This document shows positions 1-12,738 of a stretch of 64,000 bases of DNA, piece by piece. The stretch comes from Panonychus citri (Eukaryota > Arthropoda > Arachnida > Trombidiformes > Tetranychidae), in the NCBI RefSeq assembly GCF_014898815.1, contig NW_026515428.1, positions 186,001 through 250,000 on the forward strand, read 5' to 3'. Position 1 is the stretch's first letter. Every line of letters begins with the position of its first letter. The translations under genes and the position numbers were made by a program. The notes below the pieces were generated by a model. The model was not told the origin of the DNA. It saw only the letters and a program-made list of their open reading frames with translations, and searched no databases.

Positions 1-564
1 ACAAACACAGTTAATAACAATAACTTTCAACAACAACAACAACATATCAATAGTCATCATCATCTAAACCCACCGACTCTACAACTACCCGCCGGTGTTT
101 CCGGAAGCAGTACAACTTTATCATCTTTAAATGCAATTAACGGCAAAGGCCGAGATATGCTCACAACTAGTAAGGAAAGTTTCTACTTGACCATACTTTG
201 CATCTACAAGAGTGTTATCCTTGCCATTTTCGCGATACTGGCCATTGTCCGAGACCGTGATTATGTCGCCTCAGGCTGCATTTTCGGCCTATTTGCTTGT
301 ATACTTTTCCTTCAAGGTTTACGGAAAGAGTTAATTCCAATCTTACGATTGTTTCAAATTGTTTTCGCCATTTTATGTGCCTATTTTACCGTTAACTTCC
401 TAATCGAAACAGTTCGAGTTTGTAAAGGTGAACCCGATATTCGTTATATCGTTTTCCCCGTTTGGATACTACTCATCTTTCCAACGGTACTAACGGTCTA
501 CTTTTTACAGAGACACATCGACTTTATCGTTGAAACTTTACCCGCTTTTCCAGATGAAGTTTAA
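1..564 (+). CDS. C-terminal part of an unrecognised multi-pass membrane protein (partial)
   Basis: The reading frame is open from the first base of the window to a TAA at 562-564, giving 187 residues, so the 5' part of the gene lies outside. The first 50 residues are a hydrophilic Q/N/H/S-rich linker. After it come four hydrophobic stretches of membrane-helix length, at about residues 62-82, 90-107, 115-138 and 150-173. The loops between them are short and basic or acidic, and the tail after the last helix is about 14 residues and acidic. A Met at 157-159 could start a shorter 135-residue protein, but the frame continues upstream without a stop and codon use does not change there, so I read it as internal. 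I do not recognise the family. A four-helix C-terminal module on a low-complexity linker is all that can be claimed. Two AATAAA signals lie 270-290 bp after the stop. I am confident that it codes, but not of any function. Confidence 0.75.
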   Translation, partial: TNTVNNNNFQQQQQHINSHHHLNPPTLQLPAGVSGSSTTLSSLNAINGKGRDMLTTSKESFYLTILCIYKSVILAIFAILAIVRDRDYVASGCIFGLFACILFLQGLRKELIPILRLFQIVFAILCAYFTVNFLIETVRVCKGEPDIRYIVFPVWILLIFPTVLTVYFLQRHIDFIVETLPAFPDEV

Positions 565-836
565 ACCCATCAAATGAACGACAATTAACCTTTACAATCA
601 GTTAATTGTTGACAATTCTGATTGTTTGATCTCGAGCTTTTCTTCATTTGTACAATTTTCACCTTTTCACCAATCGCTAAATAATTAATCATTATGAGTG
701 CTTTTGATTTTGATCTTGATTGTTTTTTTTTGATTCTTCTCTGTTTTAAATTGTGTGTTTACCATTTGATTGTTGGAAAACAATTAAATCCCATTTTCTT
801 TAAAAAATTAACTTAATCTCACCTGATTTTTGCATA

Positions 837-851
837 AATAAAACCAATAAA
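837..851 (+). terminator. Tandem poly(A) signals after the membrane-protein gene
   Basis: AATAAA occurs at 837-842 and again at 846-851, about 275 bp downstream of the stop at 564 and on the same strand. The spacing suits a short 3' UTR. No cleavage site can be fixed from sequence alone. Confidence 0.4.
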
Positions 852-3050
852 CTCAATTGTCAAATTACATGATAATTTATAATTGCAACAAGTAAACTTG
901 ATTGTTTGAATTTATTTTTATCATTGCAATGATAATTAATGAAAAAATCGTTGATTATAAAGTTGATTTAGTTGTTGCTGATTCTTGTTGGTAAATATCA
1001 TTTATATTTCTAAGTGTTGAGTGAAAATTTTGGTTGTGTAACAATTAACTTGAAAATGTTGTGAAATCCATCAACAATTCAATTACTGTCAATGTTTTCA
1101 CTCAATTTAACTGTCGATGATACAATTAATTAACTAACTATGCTAATGATGAATCAACATTTTCCCTTCAATTTTTCAAACAATTTATTTTAATCATTAC
1201 AAGAAGGAATCTCAACATTGTCCAATATAATTCATTTACTCTCCCAATAAATTGACTAATAAACAATCAAAGTAACAAGAATATCGAGAGTTAATTGTAA
1301 CTTTGATTCATCGAAATTGTGGAAAATCATTATTAGAGCAACAAAAAGTTCCCTGTTAATCTCAAATCAACCGAATCTTCATCATGGGAATCAGAACTTT
1401 TTCCTCTCTCGTGGGCTGATCCGGAAATTTATCTTCCACCCTCTTTGTTTCAGTGTCTCTCTTTTCCTTGTGGGTGGATATTCACAATGGGTGACAAGTT
1501 CCTATCAGATTATTATTAGAACTTTTCTAAAAGTTAGAACTTTTTGGAAACAAACTCGACATTACGAGTGAAGAGAAAACAAACTTTCCTTTTTATCTTT
1601 TCTCAAATCTACTATCACATTTGTATCTCATTCTGCTACTGGTTAACTACAATTAGACTGTCAAAAAAGTTTTCGATTCTTCTTAAACAATTAACCAACA
1701 ATCAAAGGTAATTTTCGTAAACAATTAACTAATATTAAAGTCTAATTGATTGTTGATGTTGTTTTCATCGCGATAAATACAAATATAAACAATATCATAT
1801 GATTCCAATGGGAAGAAAGTGATTTGCTTGTTTGGTTTGATTACTTGATGACTTTTTTGATTACCGTTTTGATTGTTGATTATTTTACTCTGCCGGGTAG
1901 TTGATTTTAATTTCTTGGAAACTGATCAATAATATCAACTGTTATAACAATCAACAAACTGTAGCAATTAATTGTTCAACTTTAAAACAAACAGAAAACT
2001 TATTCAGTCTTTGGTGAAGGTGAAATGATTGTACTTTTTGTTTTCTTGGAATCGAGTCAGAATGTTAATCATCTCATGATGATCAACATGATAACTTTCA
2101 TTCTTGTCTTTTACTACCACTGTCACTACCTAACCTACACTAGAACCAACACCACCACCATCACCACCACCTCCATCATCATGTTCATGATTCTTATGAT
2201 GAAATTACCAGTCAAGAATTTAAAGATTGATTTAATTGGATCAACTTTTCAAGAATTAAAATAAATCCTAATAAGTTGAACACAGAAAATTATAAATAGT
2301 TGGGTAACAATTTGATTTTCATTTTCTTACCCAAAACTAATTACAATTAATCACTGTCACAATGAAAATACACACAAACATATAGTAGGAAACAGTTAGC
2401 TAATAGTAAATTGTTTATTGTTGTTAAATGAGAAAAAGTAATCAACAAGAAATCATTTGAAAATGATTAAGAAATTAAATAAACTATTAAAAAAAACCAG
2501 AAAATCTTATAATATTATATTATATGATAAGAGCAGAGGGAAAAGTTAATCAAACAACAACAATTAACGATTTAACTACAATCAGGGCTGCAATTAACAA
2601 GTTCTAATTGTAGAATCAATATGCTAATTAGATAGACAATTGATTAATAGTTAATTGTGACACTAAATTGAGAATAATTTAATCATAAATAGTGAAAATA
2701 ATGAACCAGGTAAAAGTTGTTTTCTCATAGACAAGATAGTTAAGCCTTGCGGATGGCAAAGGGTTAATAGTCTGTGGGGTAAAAGTGGGAGTGCGATGAT
2801 AAACAGAGACAGAGATGATGATGATGATGATGATAAAGAAGATGATGATGAGTAAACTGATTGCCCTTGATGATAGAGTTAATCACGAGACGAATCATCT
2901 CTACCTGAGATGATGATCCAGAGTCTCCAAAGGAAGAGAGATGAAATTAACAAGTTTCATCTTATTCCAAGGGCATCAGATGATAAAGATGAAGAAGATG
3001 ATGAAGATGATGATGATGATCGTTAATCTTCCCTATAGGTTAGACATTGT

Positions 3051-3114
3051 CACCTGTAGGTATGAGTTGAAATGATATAAAAGCAACTGGTTACACGGGA
3101 ATCCGCCTCAGGGC
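3051..3114 (+). promoter_or_regulatory. Candidate promoter/enhancer cluster: E-box, TATA, Grainyhead-like and AP-2-like motifs
   Basis: Within 64 bp there are CACCTG (3051-3056, an E-box of the Snail type), TATAAAAG (3076-3083, a consensus TATA box on the plus strand), AACTGGTT (3085-3092, matching the Grainyhead core ACYGGTT) and GCCTCAGGGC (3105-3114, matching the AP-2 core GCCNNNGGG). TCA at 3108-3110 lies 32 bp after the TATA start, a sensible initiator distance. No plus-strand coding exon follows nearby, so it could be an enhancer or the promoter of a non-coding RNA. Motif matches alone are weak evidence. Confidence 0.3.
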
Positions 3115-3944
3115 AAACTCTACGTTCCTATTTCAACTTAACCCTTTTTTATTATTATTATTTTTGCTTATTCACCACTGAGAAAACATTAGTCATTTTA
3201 ATTTACCTTTGAAACTTAAATTGTTTTAATTAACTGAATAGTTTTAGATTAATTTCTGATTAGTTTAACCTGTTGTTTACCTTTGAAATTGCTCTTGAAA
3301 CAATTTAAACATCACACTTGATTAGTTAATTGTTGTAATCAATTGTTGATTCATTTAGTTGATTGTACTTTTTAAATTGATTCAATTTTTCACATCAATT
3401 TGGTTAACAATTTGGTTGATTACAAGAGATTAAGGATTTACAATAAACAAAAAAGTTGAAAACAATTAAAACAAAATCAATACAATTAGTTGACTGATCA
3501 ATATAATATGTAGACAATCAATTTTAATTGTTATCACTTGATTATTATTATAGTTGTAAGTTTAATTGTAATCAAATTTTACTGATGGGAAAAAGCCTTT
3601 GGGAAAAACTTTACAATTAAAGGTGATTAATTGTAAGGTGGAAAAGTTAATTGTAAAAATATTTTCTTGATTAAATAGTAGTTGATATGAAATTAAAGGC
3701 AAACAATACAAGAAAGTTTGATTACTAAAATTATCTGTAACAATTAACTAATTGTTTACAGGATAAAAAAAGCATTTACAAAAAAAAAGTTAATCATCTT
3801 AAGTGATAGTTTAGGCTTGACATTAATTAGTTAATTATATATTGGGAAGAAAAATGTTATTAATGATAACAAACTTTACATAGAAATGAAATATTTTCAA
3901 TTAGTTAATTGTGCAGGGAAATTAAACTAATCAAACAATTTAAA

Positions 3945-4695
3945 TTATCCCAAAGGTTGAGTTTCCTTCATTAGCCAACAATAGGCATTGGTTTTTCCTT
4001 GTTCCTTCAATGCTTTTCCAATCACATCTCGACATGTAGCATGGTAATTGTCCAACCATTCAATCTGAAACAATTAAGAACAACAATTAATCAATATATC
4101 AATGAATTAAAATCAATAATTAAGAATATAGATCAATTTAAATTTGATAAACAAGAATTGCCCTTTGAAATATTTAATACAAAAAGTGTATGATTATTAA
4201 ATTGCTAATCGATATCAATAGTTAATCGGTTAATTGTGATCAATTAAATATTAGGTAACGAATTGAGATTAGCTGAATTTTGTTTTTCGCTATCATTAAT
4301 TGTTAATCAATGTGTAAGAAAAAAAACAGTAGCTAAGTTAATTGTGAGAAATTAAGGAACAAGATTAAATCTCTATTATCAATACAATTTATCTTTCCAT
4401 TGAGTTTGTTGCCAAAATATATTTAAAAAAAAGGTTGATGATGATGGTGGTGATCATCATCATCTTAATAACTAACAGTTAAATTAAAAAAGATACAGTT
4501 AAATAATCAGTTAATTGCCTTGTAGGCATTAAATGGCAACTCGATAGTCTAATCAACTCTTAAGGGTGAAAAAGTAAATTGTAATCACAAATATTAAATA
4601 GTATTCACATAATAAGTGCTCAAATTGAAGGGTGGAGATGATTCAGTTTTAAGTAATTGATCAAGATTCAATTGATTCAAATAACGGTTCACATC

Positions 4696-4748
<53 letters not shown>

Positions 4749-7700
4749 TTAGTGATGAACGAGATGAGGATGATAATAGCCAAATATCTATACCTTTGAT
4801 TTCTTCATCTTCTTCCTTATTTGATTAGGTAAACTACATTATCTTCATTCTGAATAGATCCATGTCAACTTTTATCATCCTTATCATCATTTTGTTTCAA
4901 AGTGCCTGAGGCAAATTGCCCAATCGCCCTTAGGTTATGAGCTTCACAAAAGATTAGTTCAATTTGTTTTCATTTCTCTTCATCATCAATAAGTTTTTTT
5001 TATTTGATTTCTTTTTCTTCTTCATCTCCATCATTCTCATCCTCATCATCATCAATATCACCACACTATCATCATCAATGTATAAATAATATACCTTGAA
5101 GGAGAGCGAGAGAGAAAGAGTGAGAGAGAGATGCTGATAATCAGGTAAGAATCGGAAAAGTAATCAAAAAAATTGTTCGTATCAATAGTTAACACTATTT
5201 TTTTTGTTGCAATTATTTTAATAAATTATCATCAAGATAATATATCATTAAAAATTATTGGTGTAATATTATCATGAAAGCAACAAAGTTAACTGAGTTA
5301 ATTTTGTTTAATTGAAAGTAATTTGATTAACCGGAAACATTAATTAAAACTTTTTACCAAATGATTATAATTGCAAAAAAAACAGAGACTTAATTAATTG
5401 CTTCAACTGTTGGAATTGTAAATGATTAACTGGTTGTGCTCAGTGTTGATTTTAATATATCAATCTAATAAGGACAATCAATATGATATACTTTCTTAAT
5501 TGCAATTTAGCTCATTTAGTTAATCAATTAACCAAATCGCAAAATTTGCGGAAGTTTTTTTTCACAACAATTTTCAACTCATTAATTTAACTAAAACTTA
5601 CATTAAAGTAAATCAAATTAAATTGCAACATTATCAATATTATTATCATCATCATCATAATCATCATTTCAACAATCAACATGAAATTGACACAATTGAT
5701 GATAATCATGATTAATATCAAAACTCAATATTGCTAATTAATAATTAAACTTATCAACATGAATAAAATTATTCAAGTTTCAATCAATCAACAAATATAA
5801 AATAGGCATTAAATTGATGAGATTATATTTAAAATCAAGGTAATTAAATCAAGGTTAATTGTGTTAATCAACCCTCATCATGATGAAAACAAAATTTATA
5901 TTATGAACAAAAAAAAACAGGTAAATAAAATTAAATGATTGATGATTGATTAAGTTGATTGTTATCATTGATTTACAATCAATTTAATATCAAAGATGAA
6001 TTTTAAAAAAAAAAGTTAAATCAAATTGTCAGGGAGAGGATTTGATTTAGATTAACAAATTGTCTCTCCATGTAATATACACTTTTTCATGATCAAACTG
6101 AATTAAACATTTGAAAGGAGAGATATAATTAATTACAATATTAAATTAGATTAAAATTTAAAGTCTGACAAACAAAGTTGTGATACTAATCAATTGAGAT
6201 CAATGATCTAACCAAATTAACTAAATTAATAATATTATCATTTACAAATAGGTATTCCAAAGAGGATCATTTTTAAATCATCAACCCTAATCAACTAATT
6301 ATTATGATTAAATAATCTTGATTAAGATGATTAACTTTCCTATTAGATTCCTATTGACTTTACGATCTTTACTTTTGGAACCAGTTTTCATGATAAACTT
6401 TTCAACCCTTTTAAAGTTGATTATCATCACAACTTATTAAATTGTATTTTATAGCAATTAAATAGTTTGTGATTAAAGGGAGATGCTCTCTATTGCTTTA
6501 AGCATGTTAATCATCATAATTAACATCATCTAACAATTTAATTTCATCCGTTGATTTGTTTGATATGTTAACAAACATTGGTAGTAACCCTTTTCCCTAA
6601 CAATTTAATTTTCATCATTATCACAATCATAATCATGATAAAGGTGATAAATGTATATAAATAGTAAATAGTAAACAATTAATAGTTTAATTAGTTTAAT
6701 TAGTTTACCCTTTCAATTTTTAATTGTTGATATTTCAACAGTTTGAATAACATTATTGGAAAAGATTAGTTTTTTATCATCATTATCATTATTATTGTCA
6801 TGATTAACTTAATCAAAGTTGATTCCTTTTTTTGGACAATTTAATTAGCAAATGTTAATTGTTGCCAATATTGAAATTTATATGATAATCAATTTAAATT
6901 GTCTCTCTTACCTCTTCAATTGATAATAATGATGGTTCCAATAGTTTAGTTTGTATTGGTACCAATGTTATCGTCTCGAAGCCAAGATAACCTGAATCCT
7001 TGAAATTGTGCTGATTGTTGATAACAATTAGAAAACATGAAAGAAAGTAAATTAAGTAATTAATTAATAATAGTTGATTAAATTGATTACACTTTGGCTG
7101 ATTATTAAGGGTGAAAAAGGTAATATTTTTGCTTTGATTACTAAATTATAATAATAATAAAAAAGTTCAACTAATCATGAAAATGATATTAGTTAATTGA
7201 AGATTGATTTTGTTGTAAATTGAATAAATTGATTGAGTGAAGTTAAGACAAATTGTGTATTTTTCTCAATAAAGTAATTATGATTAACAATTTAATGAGA
7301 CAATTAACGGAGGCAACGCTATTAAAAACGTTTAATTGGCAGTAATTATGTTTTCTCAAACAAACCAGAATCAATAATGTTAATGGTAACAACATAATAC
7401 AAATTAGTTAATCATTATTGAAACTAAATTAGCTTCACAAATATTATTAATTACAACCCGTTAAATGTATTCAAAAGGTAAATAAAAAAAGTAAACGAAA
7501 CGTTGAACCTGAACAGTAACAAAATCGAGCTACTGAAAACTTTGATAATCTGATCATGTGTTTGATTGGAACCGAGGAAATGGATTAAGGGATTAAAGGA
7601 TTAAGAGAGATAAACACTTACCTCAAGATCAACTTTTTTAATCAACACTAGACTTTCAATTCTGATTCCAAATTTACCATCCTCATAGTAACCTGGTTCG

Positions 7701-10700
7701 TTGGATAATATCATTCCCTCCTTGAGACCGGGATCATTGGGATTAGGTCGGAATGAGATTCCACATGGACCTTCATGGACATTCAGATAAGACCCGACTC
7801 CATGACCAGTTCCATGGAGATAATCTAAGCCAACTTCCCATAGATGACGACGGGCAAAAGAGTCCAAACGATTACCCTTAATACCAACGGGAAAATGAGC
7901 CTTAGCAAGGTCAATGTGACCTTTTAAAACTCGAGTAAAACATTCCCGTTCGTGAGATGTTGGCTGTCCAAAGTGTAAAGTTCGAGTTACATCGGTGGTT
8001 CCATCACGAAATTGAGCACCAGAGTCACACAGGTACATCTCATTGACGGACAATGGGCGAGCGGTTTCCAGTTCCGGTTTGTAATGAATAATGGCAGCAT
8101 TTGGTCCAGAAGCAGATATCGTTTCGAAAGATGGACCAATATAATCTTCTTGAGTTCTAACAAATGGACAAAAAACCAAAAGGAAACAATAAATTAATGA
8201 GTCAATTAATTGTCCATCAATCAAATTAATTTACCTTCTAAACGATTCCAATTTATTTGCCACTTTCACCTCATCCAGTTCACCTTTGACAATTTCATCC
8301 TCTAACCAGGCAAATAATTCACATAAAGCGACAGCATCTTTAACCTAAACAAGCCAACAATTAATCAAATTGATTGCGAAAAACAAAAATTACTAACAAT
8401 TAAGCTAATTGTCCAGTAGAAACGTAAACAAAAATCGTTCAACAACCACAAATCATATGACAACTTGATGGTCAACTTGATACAAATTAACTTGGTTAGA
8501 AAACAACTAAATTTGATCAACATTAAATCAAAGTAGTGAGAATACTCAACCCGCAACTAAATGATTAAAAAAACAAAATTAATCACTAAATTAATCAGAT
8601 TAATGGTTAATTTTTAAAGCCTACAGCTTAATAAATGTTAATCTTCATAATATAAAACAACATTTTCCTTCATAAATTAAATGAAGCAGAAAAAAAAAGA
8701 TGATTTAACTTTTACCTTTTCTTTTTTTACAATTAAAAACTTTATCCAAACTAATTAACTAACTAACTGTTTTCCAATAGGACACAACAAAGTTTCAACG
8801 TTTTGTTGGTTTAATTATCAATTAAATACTATAATCATTAATAAAGGAAAATTATGATTTAACCTTGTATCAAAATCGTAATCAAGGGTAAACACAATTA
8901 ACGAAAAGTTAATCAGGTTAACCAACAACAGTATCTTCACAATTAATATCCCAACTTAATTTTTGATCAAAATTATTTTTCAACAATTTAATAGCTTAAA
9001 TTGATTTATGATCAGTGTTAATTAGTAGGATTATAATAGTTAAGGTGTTGGAAAAAAATCGAAATCGAAATCGAAAGTTTTTCTAACGAAATCGTTACGT
9101 TCAACAGCTAATCGTTAGTGTTAATTGTGGACATGATTGTAAGTTGACATTCGTCATGTTGATCATCATCATCTTGAATATTTAATTGGTTATCTTATTT
9201 GATTTAAGGTGATTAAGATACTATAAGGGTAATGCTGGAAAGTGCGTAGGAGAAATTAAATCAAATCAAATTAAGGACAATTTGTTGTTTGACTTATTGG
9301 TCGATCACTGAATTAGTTTGATTGTAGTTAATGATTAGATTAGTGTGTTGGTTAATTGTGACAAAAATGAAAAAGGTTTAATTGTTGCTTCTAGGCAGCT
9401 AAATCACGGAAAAGTCATTTAGATGTAAAAATATAGTTAATTGTTAAGGATTAAAGATTAAATTTTATGTCAACTTGTCATTGATGAATTGATAACAACA
9501 ACATGATTTAGTTGATGGTTGATTGTGCTGGTTGAAAGTTGATTATGTTACGTTTACTCACAATTTAATTAATTACTTACATGTGCTCTCTTCATACATT
9601 CAATTTCAACCTTATTCTTAATTGCTTTGCTTAATACAACTGGATTAAGTGAATCAATTCGACGAGATTCGGGAATTGAACTGACTAGTGCGTAATTTGA
9701 ACTGGAACTGATCTGTGGAATCGAAGACAAAGAAAAAAAAAATAATAACATTAATCGATATCGATAAACTTTTTGTTTCATTTCTAATTCTGTTTGAAAC
9801 AATTAACGTTAATTACCCAAATTTTGGACGTTGTATCTTGGGTAACAAGCCATTTAAGGAAATCATTGATTAATTTGTATTCTCTTAATTCAATTTTAGG
9901 TTTGGTAGTAGCTTCGAGATTTAAATGTTTCCGACATTGAGAGTCCAATTTTGATTCGTCGACAAAAAAACTATAAGAAACACATACAAACGGATTAATT
10001 GATTAGTTCATTTATTAATTGTTTCTTAAGATTACTTACTGAATAGTGTCCATTGTAATTACAATGTAGGCGAAAAAAACTGGATTAAAAGTGATATCGG
10101 ACCCACGAAGGTTAAGTAACCAGGCCACTTCATCTAGAGCCGTGATTACCAAGGCATTGGCGTCTTTTTTGATCATCTCTTTGCGAACCTCTTCAACCTT
10201 TTCTTGCCACGATTTACCCGCTAATGAGGTTGGATAAGGTTCAATTGGATTAGAGGGTGGACTTGGTCGATCTTCCCAGATTAGGTTAATTGGATTAGAG
10301 GTGACCGGGATTAAATGGTTATTCGATTGGGACAAAGTTTTTGCTAGATTATTCCATTCAGTGGAAGAAGCCAAAAAGGGATCACAACCAATTCTACTTC
10401 CGGTGATTAGAACTTTATTAATCCATTCACCTGGACTTGGTGTTCCAGGTAATCCGTCTTTCATTAGAACCCATCCAGGGAAAAGTTGCTTCTCGGCTTG
10501 TAGATAGTATCGTCCATCAGTCCAAAGAGCTGCATCATCGAGGGTTATCACGGTAGTTGACCAAGAACCCGTGAAACCGGAAATGAATGAGATACGATCA
10601 TCACAATCAGCAATATATTCACTTCGATGGGCATCACCTGAAGATAAAATGAAAGCTGATAATGGCCCATCGGAGATACTTGAACTTTTCAGAAGACTTC

Positions 10701-10740
10701 GAACTCTTTTCAAAAGTTGACCAGAATTACGCATTGACAT
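3945..10740 (-). CDS. XPNPEP1: Xaa-Pro aminopeptidase, cytosolic XPNPEP1 type, seven coding exons
   Basis: This is a metallopeptidase of family M24B that removes an N-terminal residue preceding proline, normally in the cytosol. Exons in transcript order are 10740-10040, 9970-9817, 9712-9581, 8344-8235, 8156-7622, 7010-6912 and 4064-3945, all with GT-AG borders and matching phase. Together they make 1,851 nt, or 616 residues; human XPNPEP1 has 623. Two creatinase-like N-terminal domains fill about residues 1-300, and the pita-bread catalytic domain follows. Ligands seen are D410 (in CDSGAQ), D421 (TTDVTRT), H484 (GTGHGVG), E519 (NEPGYYEDG) and E533 (GIRIES), so the site is complete. The chosen ATG (10740) gives the family length. 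However, a pyrimidine tract plus CAG ends at 10785 and the frame stays open to it, so an upstream exon could extend the N-terminus, and a secreted form is not excluded. The last exon lies beyond a 2.85 kb intron and encodes the typical tail ending near KETQP. Identification is firm. Confidence 0.95.
4065..6911 (-). other. Long last intron of the aminopeptidase gene
   Basis: This 2.85 kb intron is several times longer than most other introns of the gene (69-1,236 bp). It holds a (GA)23 tract, a GCCTGAGGC palindrome at 4904-4912 (AP-2-like), a plus-strand TATAAATA at 5081-5088, and a minus-strand pyrimidine tract ending in AAG|GTATAT at 5098-5091. I see no extra coding exon. The ends are a GTAAGA donor at 6911 and a TTTCAG acceptor at 4065. 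Confidence 0.7.
4698..4744. repeat. (GA)n microsatellite, 47 bp
   Basis: An uninterrupted GA run on the plus strand inside the last aminopeptidase intron. In the sense transcript it reads as a CU tract. Confidence 0.95.
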
Positions 10741-12683
10741 ATTTAAAGGTTGATCTTCACTGGAATCGCTATAATAATTAGAAGCTGCAAAAAGAAAACA
10801 ACAATTAGTGGAACAATCAGACAACAATTAAGGACAAGATAAAGGATTAGAAAAAAATGTTAATCTCATCAAAAGTTGCAATATTTTCGGCATCATTATG
10901 ATTAGCCAAAAATTAGGGATTAACCCTTTATATTTGATAGGTTTTTGCACAATTAGCTGATTAACAATCAAGCTTTAATCAATGTATGTTTTAATTGGAC
11001 GTTGATGATAAGTCAATCATCTTGATTATCTGTGTGGCCCAACAGGTAAATCAATTAATCAGGTGGAAAATTACTAACTAGTTAAAAAAGGGTTTTTGAT
11101 GATAATGATAATGAGAATGATGATGGAGATGAAGATGAGGATGAGGATGAGGATGAGAAGATAAAAAAAAGATGAAGAAAATTAAGAAAAAATTAATTTT
11201 GCTCAGAATAAAAATTCCCTTCAGATGATATTCTTGATGATCAATGAATTAGTTAATTTAATCATAATGTGTGTGGTCAAATAGCCAAGTTAATGACTTT
11301 TAATTGTGCCCATTGATTATATGGGGAGACAATTAGATTATTATGATACTGATTGATCAATATTTGGAATCAATCAATCAGAAAAACAGTCAAATGCTTA
11401 ATGAAAGTTCAATATTCATATTTGATTGCTAAGATAATAAGAAACACGAGACGAAATGATTAGCCTAATTGTTGAGAAAACTGATCAGTTGAGAGATTGA
11501 AAAACGTGTACAAAGTAAAGGCATTAAAAGAAACAAAAAACACTAAATGATTAATTGTTCACCAAGGTGATTGTTTATTTAATTACAATTAAACAACAAT
11601 CAAGTAAATGAAGGAAATTGTTGTATCAAGAAAAAAAAGGTAAATTGACCAATTAGTTAATTAATCAGAAGTTGGTTTAATTACCATTAGGGAGGAGAGA
11701 TGATTTTTAATCATGATAGAGGAACCAAAAACAATTCACTAATCACTATCATCATCATCTTCATGATCAGTAACAATTAAATTGAACAACAACAATTTAG
11801 TCAACGGTAAGAGAAACAAAAAAAGTTTCTAAACCAAACCTTCAGCCCAATGTTACACCTTAGATTCAGATACACTAAAGGTGTGTTAAAAGTCATTTTT
11901 CATCCTCATCCTCATCATCTTTATCTTCATTATCATCTTCATCCTGACCATCATCATCATCATCATCATCATCGTCGTATCATGATGAGGATCATAACTA
12001 TCGTCATAATCATTGAGAGTTTCAAGATTTTTACTCCGAAATCATGAATAATCTGAATGAGATTTTTTCTTATTCTCAACTTAACATCTACTAAATCAAC
12101 TAATCATTTTACAATCAATCGATCATCATTTTGATTAAATTACTACAATTACTAAATATTATCCAATCAACAGCTAATCCTCAACATAATCAATTGGCTA
12201 ATAATTTAAGTTAATTTTATCAAGAAAACAAAACAAAAATATAATTACATTGAAGCAAATACACATAATTAAACATTCAATCACTCAGTTAGTTATGCGA
12301 TATGATTATGACTTAATTTTTTTTGATACTACATTAACAATCAGACAGTTATTTAAAACAATTAAACGTAACTCTTGATTAACGGTAGATGACCCAATCT
12401 TTTAGATAATCAATTCAAACTGAATTGAGATTAAAGTTAATCACTTTTGTTAACAATTATCATCTTGAGGAAGGTAATAGAAAGGGAGGAAGAGGAAAGA
12501 TGAAGAAGATGACAACTAAAGATGATGATGAAGATTAGTAAACGGTAGTAGTTGTAATAAATAGTTAATCAAAAAACGAACAGAAATTAAAGTAAATTTA
12601 ATAAATTACTTTCAAGAGAGAAAAAATTTCGCATGTTAATTTCAATTGCTTATCAGTTAATCAACTTAATCCCATCAAGAAAA

Positions 12684-12686
<3 letters not shown>

Positions 12687-12734
<48 letters not shown>
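12687..12734. repeat. (GA)24 microsatellite
   Basis: A perfect GA run on the plus strand, in the gene-free block between the aminopeptidase and FLYWCH genes. Confidence 0.95.

Positions 12735-12738
<4 letters not shown>

Larger units (their letters stand above)
565..3944. other. Intergenic DNA between the membrane-protein gene and the aminopeptidase gene
   Basis: This stretch is AT-rich and has no frame that resembles a conserved protein. It holds the 3' UTR of the upstream gene (to about 860), (GAT)n runs around 2815-2835 and 3000-3020, and one less AT-rich block at about 2730-3140. That block carries a TATA-like box and several transcription-factor-like motifs, listed separately. The two genes run towards each other, so this is a convergent interval apart from that block. 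Confidence 0.5.

Noticed and set aside
1317..1571. 84-codon plus-strand frame after the membrane-protein gene
   Set aside because: It lies beyond the poly(A) signals, has no recognisable domain and an irregular composition; probably chance.
8365..8556. 63-codon minus-strand frame inside the aminopeptidase gene
   Set aside because: It lies wholly within the intron 9580-8345, between two well-supported exons.
9755..9766. TATCGATA, resembling the DRE promoter element
   Set aside because: It lies inside a 104-bp intron of the aminopeptidase gene, away from any likely promoter; expected by chance in AT-rich DNA.
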